In this document: one piece after another, positions 61,200 through 64,000 of the stretch
Layout of the letters: every line of letters begins with the position of its first letter
Numbering within the stretch: the stretch's first letter is position 1
The notes under the pieces: generated by a model
Told to the model about the DNA's origin: nothing
What the model saw: only the letters and a program-made list of their open reading frames with translations
Database searches by the model: none
Origin: Paenibacillus hemerocallicola
Lineage (GTDB): Bacteria > Bacillota > Bacilli > Paenibacillales > NBRC-103111
Length of the DNA: 64,000 nucleotides
Assembly (NCBI RefSeq): GCF_006265175.1
Contig: NZ_VDCQ01000018.1
Span: forward strand, 1-64,000
Direction: 5' to 3'
Position numbers and translations under genes: made by a program

Positions 61200-61505
61200 A
61201 TGCATATCGCCAAAATGATTCAATGCCAAACTCCGAGCGGCGCGAAAATAGCCGTCAACATTTGCATCACGGACAGCGCCTGGGGCAAATGCAACGATGA
61301 TACGCAGAAGGGCGTGCAGCACATTCTGGACAATGAGCCGATTCAGCTGCTGGCGCAGGGCGGCAAAGGAAACGGCATCAAATACGAAGGCGCCTACTGG
61401 GTATTCCATACCCAAACGAAGCAGCGGCTTGCCACAACGGAAAATGTAAGCTGGGACTCGCTGCCTCTTCAAGGGCTCACGTTCGATAAAGTGTACAATC
61501 ATTAA
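61200..61505 (+). CDS. small unknown protein, third gene of the operon
   Basis: A 101-residue protein, MHIAKMIQCQTPSGAKIAVNICITDSAWGKCNDDTQKGVQHILDN... in its first half, with cysteines at about 9, 24 and 31. No family is recognised. I start at ATG 61200 rather than 61191 because AAAGGAG abuts the first ATG but lies 9 nt before the second. It is 60 bp after the second unknown gene on the same strand. Small partner proteins of this kind are seen beside secreted or self-assembling proteins, but that is not shown here. Confidence 0.78.
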   Translation: MHIAKMIQCQTPSGAKIAVNICITDSAWGKCNDDTQKGVQHILDNEPIQLLAQGGKGNGIKYEGAYWVFHTQTKQRLATTENVSWDSLPLQGLTFDKVYNH

Positions 61506-61721
61506 GGCTGACGAAGCCGAAAAGAAACGCTATTCCCTGCCGGAATGAGGCGGTACAAGCGGTGGCGCTCGAATTCGTCCCCGGATTTTCATCGAATCGG
61601 GACCTATTCGATCCGAAAGAAAATCCGGGAACAGCGGGCGTTCGGTGACACACATTCCGAGCTCGGAGCGGGGCGATGCACCGACCAACCTTCCTTCCGA
61701 AAAGTCGGTGAATCACTCGAA

Positions 61722-62120
61722 GTAGCTGGAAAATACGAGGCTGTTGAAAAAGTCTGCAAGGAGAGGAAGCGCCGGGGACAAGAGGTGGGGAATGCGCTCC
61801 ACATCCGTTAAAATCGTGTTGTTTTAAGATTTTAGCGATTACAACACGATTTTAAAGTCAACCGCTTCGCTTTCCGCACATTTCCCCCACCTCTTTTTGT
61901 ATGACAACTCTCTCTTTTTGACTTTTTCAACAACTGGAAAATACGCAGTTATTTTTTGGGGGGAGTGCTTGTAGTCCGTTGTTAGCTGGAAAATGCACAG
62001 TTATTTTCGCCCATTTTCGCCCATTTGACCGTTTGGTGGTGCTTTAACTGCATGTTTTCCATCTATTTCTCTTAATTTCTCTTTTACCTGTAATTAACTG
62101 TACCATTTCCGTTTATTTTG
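61722..62120. repeat. four-arm nested inverted repeat, locus R5, with MITE inserted
   Basis: Outer left AGCTGGAAAATACG, broken by a MITE and resuming CAGTTATTTT at 61946, inner left AGCTGGAAAATGCACAGTTA (near 61985), inner right TTAACTGCATGTTTTCCATC (near 62045) and outer right TTAACTGTACCATTTCC (near 62095). The rest of the gap 61506-62146 shows no gene. Confidence 0.8.
61738..61937. mobile_element. MITE copy 3 (~197 bp palindromic element)
   Basis: Begins AGGCTGTTGAAAAAGTC and ends GACTTTTTCAACAACTGG, with AAAATACG on each side (61730-61737 and 61938-61945); the flanking match extends to CTGGAAAATACG, 12 bp. It has the same internal palindrome as copies 1 and 2, and no coding capacity. Confidence 0.88.
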
Positions 62121-62146
62121 TGAGAACTGAACATCTGCTCTTCCGC

Positions 62147-62785
62147 CTACCGTATGCTTTTTAACATCGTGATCGCTTTCGCGCGATCGTTCGTCCCGAG
62201 CTTCTCGTAAATGACGCTGATATAATTTTTTACCGTCCCTTCGGTCAGGTAAAGCTCCCCGGCGATTTCCCGGTTGCTCTTGCGCTCGATGAGCCGCTCG
62301 ATCACTTCGATTTCCCGGGGAGTGAATTCCTCCGCCAGCGGCGTGACGGCACCGGCCGACATCTCTCTCAGACGCCCGGCCAGCTTGGCCGCAATCGCCG
62401 AAGGGACGAAAAACTCCCCGTTGTCCGCTTCCCGGATAATCGACACCAGCTTCGCCGCATGCAGATCTTTCAGCAGAAAGCCGCTCGCGCCGTTCACCAG
62501 TCCGTCTACGATGTACTGATCTTCGGAGAAGGTGGTCAAGATGAGAACGATCGTGTCCGGGTAATCGTCCTTGATTTTTTTGGTGCTGGCAATGCCGTCC
62601 ATCACGGGCATTTTAATGTCCATGAGCACGATGCGCGGACGCCATCGCCCAACGGACTCGTACGCTTCCAAGCCGTCCGAGCAGGCGGCGACCACCTCCA
62701 TATCTTCTTGCATCCGGATAATCGCGACTAACCCGTCACGGACGATCGCTTGATCTTCGGCAATGACAATCGGGATTTTTCGCAT
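62147..62785 (-). CDS. NarL/LuxR-family response regulator
   Basis: A 212-residue regulator. The receiver domain (1-120) has acidic residues near 10-11, phosphoacceptor Asp56 in LMDIKMP, Thr in LTTF and Lys in LLKD. The C-terminal LuxR-type HTH (about 150-210) includes FTPREIEVIERLIERKSNREIAGELYLTEGTVKNYISVIYEKLG. It starts 7 bp after the hybrid kinase on the same strand, so the two form one operon and a two-component pair. The ribosome site lies inside the end of the kinase gene. Target genes unknown. Confidence 0.95.
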   Translation of the reverse strand: MRKIPIVIAEDQAIVRDGLVAIIRMQEDMEVVAACSDGLEAYESVGRWRPRIVLMDIKMPVMDGIASTKKIKDDYPDTIVLILTTFSEDQYIVDGLVNGASGFLLKDLHAAKLVSIIREADNGEFFVPSAIAAKLAGRLREMSAGAVTPLAEEFTPREIEVIERLIERKSNREIAGELYLTEGTVKNYISVIYEKLGTNDRAKAITMLKSIR

Positions 62786-62791
62786 GCCCGC

Positions 62792-64000
62792 TTACCTCCT
62801 TTCGATCGGAAGGATGATTTCGAGCCGGCAGCCCGTCACCCCGTCGGTGCCGATGTGGAATGTGCCATGCCAGCGCTCCGCTTGCCGCTTCATAGCGGTC
62901 AGACCGAGTCCGAGCTTGCCAGGCTTGTAGGGAAGCCCGTCGTTCTCCAGTACGAACTCGATATGACGGCCCGTCTGCCTTAACGCAAATTTGAACCACT
63001 TGCATCGGCCGTGACGGATGCCGTTCGTTATCCCCTCCTGAAGAGCGCGGTAAATCCATTTTTCCTGCTCGGGCGGCAGAGCGGGCGCGATAGGTTCGAT
63101 ATGTCGCTCAATGACGACTTCCGCGTATTTCTCCGTATCCTGAACGAGCTTGATCAACGAGGAGAACAAATCCAAATCATCCGATTGCTCGTACAGCATA
63201 TGGACGGACTGGCGCATTTCCCGTAGCCCTTGGCGAGTCAATTCGCAAGCCGATTGCAGCTTCTCCGCCGCCGTTCGGACATCCTTTTCCGTCATCATCA
63301 TCGCGACCTCCATCTGTACGATCGAAGCGGTAAGCGTATGTCCCACTTTATCGTGAATGTCCCGCGCAATGCGGCTTCGTTCCTCCAATACGGAAATTTC
63401 CGACAAGGCGCGCGCCGTTTCCCGCATTACGGCTTCCAATTTGTCCGTCCTAATCGTCAATTCCTTCTCCAATGAACGATTCCACTGGGCCAGTCGCAAA
63501 TGCATGCCGATCCTGGCCAAAAGCTCCCGCTTGTCGGCCGGCTTCGGGATATAGTCGTTGGCTCCCAGCTCGAAAGCCTCGGTCAAATCGGCGATCTGGT
63601 TTTTGGCCGACAGGAACAAGACGGGCATCTCCCCCGAATTGTATTCGGTTCTGATCTGACGGCAAATTTCAAAGCCGGAAATATGAGGCATCATAATATC
63701 GAGCAAAACGATATCCGGCTTAACCCCTTCCCGAATCCAGCGGATAGCCTCCAGACCGTTGCATGTTTCCATGATTCGGTATGTTCCGCCAACAAAGTTG
63801 ACGAGCACTTGAATGTTGATCGGATCGTCATCGACGATCATGACGGTAGGCGCTTCCGCCTGCCCGTCCCGCACGGGTTTCGCCGCCGGCGCGGGAACCG
63901 CTGCCGCTGTCTCTCCTTCCATCTCTATTTCAATCTCTTTTTCCGCCGCTACCTCCGACGCTGCGGGGATTTCGTCAGGCTCCGGGTGAAGCTCCTTCGG
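62792..64000 (-). CDS. hybrid sensor histidine kinase (cut by window edge)
   Basis: The reading frame stays open to 64000, so the real start lies outside. The visible 400 residues hold a receiver domain (TVMIVDDDPINIQVL, then DIVLLDIMMP), a HisKA_3 helix with the phospho-His in SRIARDIHDKVGHTLTASIVQMEV, and an HATPase_c domain with QEGITNGIRHGRCKWFKF and LGLGLTAMKRQAERW. A Met at the equivalent of 63922 would allow a shorter protein. An acidic low-complexity stretch precedes the receiver. The arrangement fits a NarL-type sensor with an internal receiver; the sensory part is not seen. It is paired with the downstream response regulator. Confidence 0.9.
   Translation of the reverse strand, partial: PKELHPEPDEIPAASEVAAEKEIEIEMEGETAAAVPAPAAKPVRDGQAEAPTVMIVDDDPINIQVLVNFVGGTYRIMETCNGLEAIRWIREGVKPDIVLLDIMMPHISGFEICRQIRTEYNSGEMPVLFLSAKNQIADLTEAFELGANDYIPKPADKRELLARIGMHLRLAQWNRSLEKELTIRTDKLEAVMRETARALSEISVLEERSRIARDIHDKVGHTLTASIVQMEVAMMMTEKDVRTAAEKLQSACELTRQGLREMRQSVHMLYEQSDDLDLFSSLIKLVQDTEKYAEVVIERHIEPIAPALPPEQEKWIYRALQEGITNGIRHGRCKWFKFALRQTGRHIEFVLENDGLPYKPGKLGLGLTAMKRQAERWHGTFHIGTDGVTGCRLEIILPIERR

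Overview
The window looks like a chromosome segment from a GC-rich endospore-forming Firmicute of the Paenibacillaceae (Paenibacillus/Cohnella type). Reasons: strong GGAGG ribosome binding sites, frequent TTG/GTG starts, a T-box leader on argS, a preQ1-I riboswitch on queC, membrane-bound YesN-type AraC regulators next to LipO-like binding proteins, and abundant intergenic palindromes. No rRNA, tRNA, CRISPR array or transposase gene was seen. The genus is an inference.

Layout. 1-3.4 kb: repeats, argS with its T-box leader, then a ~102-bp triplicated repeat. 3.4-11.3 kb (minus strand): sialidase-like protein, lipoprotein solute-binding protein (SBP), frameshifted Tat-exported beta-helix protein and FAD oxidoreductase, with a divergent AraC regulator. 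12.3-16.5 kb: a GNAT gene and the queuosine genes queC-queD-queE-queF, with a repeat/MITE composite between queE and queF. 16.5-22.8 kb: BNR/LamG protein and SBP, divergent from AraC plus an SGNH hydrolase. 22.8-26.8 kb: Nudix, metallo-beta-lactamase-fold, three GNAT genes and a methyltransferase. 27.7-35.6 kb (minus): membrane AraC sensor, LipO-like SBP, an AT-rich SBP and a Tat beta-helix protein. 35.8-39.3 kb: GNAT genes, a small gene graveyard and a methyltransferase. 39.4-49.2 kb (minus): DUF4912, a GH57-GT4 fusion, a sugar-nucleotidyltransferase/PMM fusion, a KTSC protein, GH15 and an alarmone synthetase. 49.4-56.8 kb: a second membrane AraC sensor facing a beta-helix/SBP/SBP operon. 57-58.4 kb: Crp-family regulator and SDR. 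58.5-59.3 kb: a broken LRR gene. 59.5-61.5 kb: a three-gene operon of unknown function. 62.1-64 kb: a LuxR-type response regulator and a hybrid kinase cut by the window edge.

The main theme is secreted or surface carbohydrate handling. Six SBPs are interleaved with exported beta-helix and BNR proteins and AraC-type regulators, yet the window has no ABC permease or ATPase gene. Four of the SBPs are clear paralogs, as are the three beta-helix proteins.

The most unusual signal is non-coding. Five intergenic loci each carry four copies of a ~24-nt motif in a nested inverted order (two forward, then two reverse). In three of the five, a ~197-bp palindromic MITE sits at the equivalent position inside one left-arm motif, flanked by 7-8 bp (apparent 12 bp in one case) direct repeats. 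Two relic gene tails, one from an SBP and one from the GT4 gene, lie directly downstream of living paralogs.
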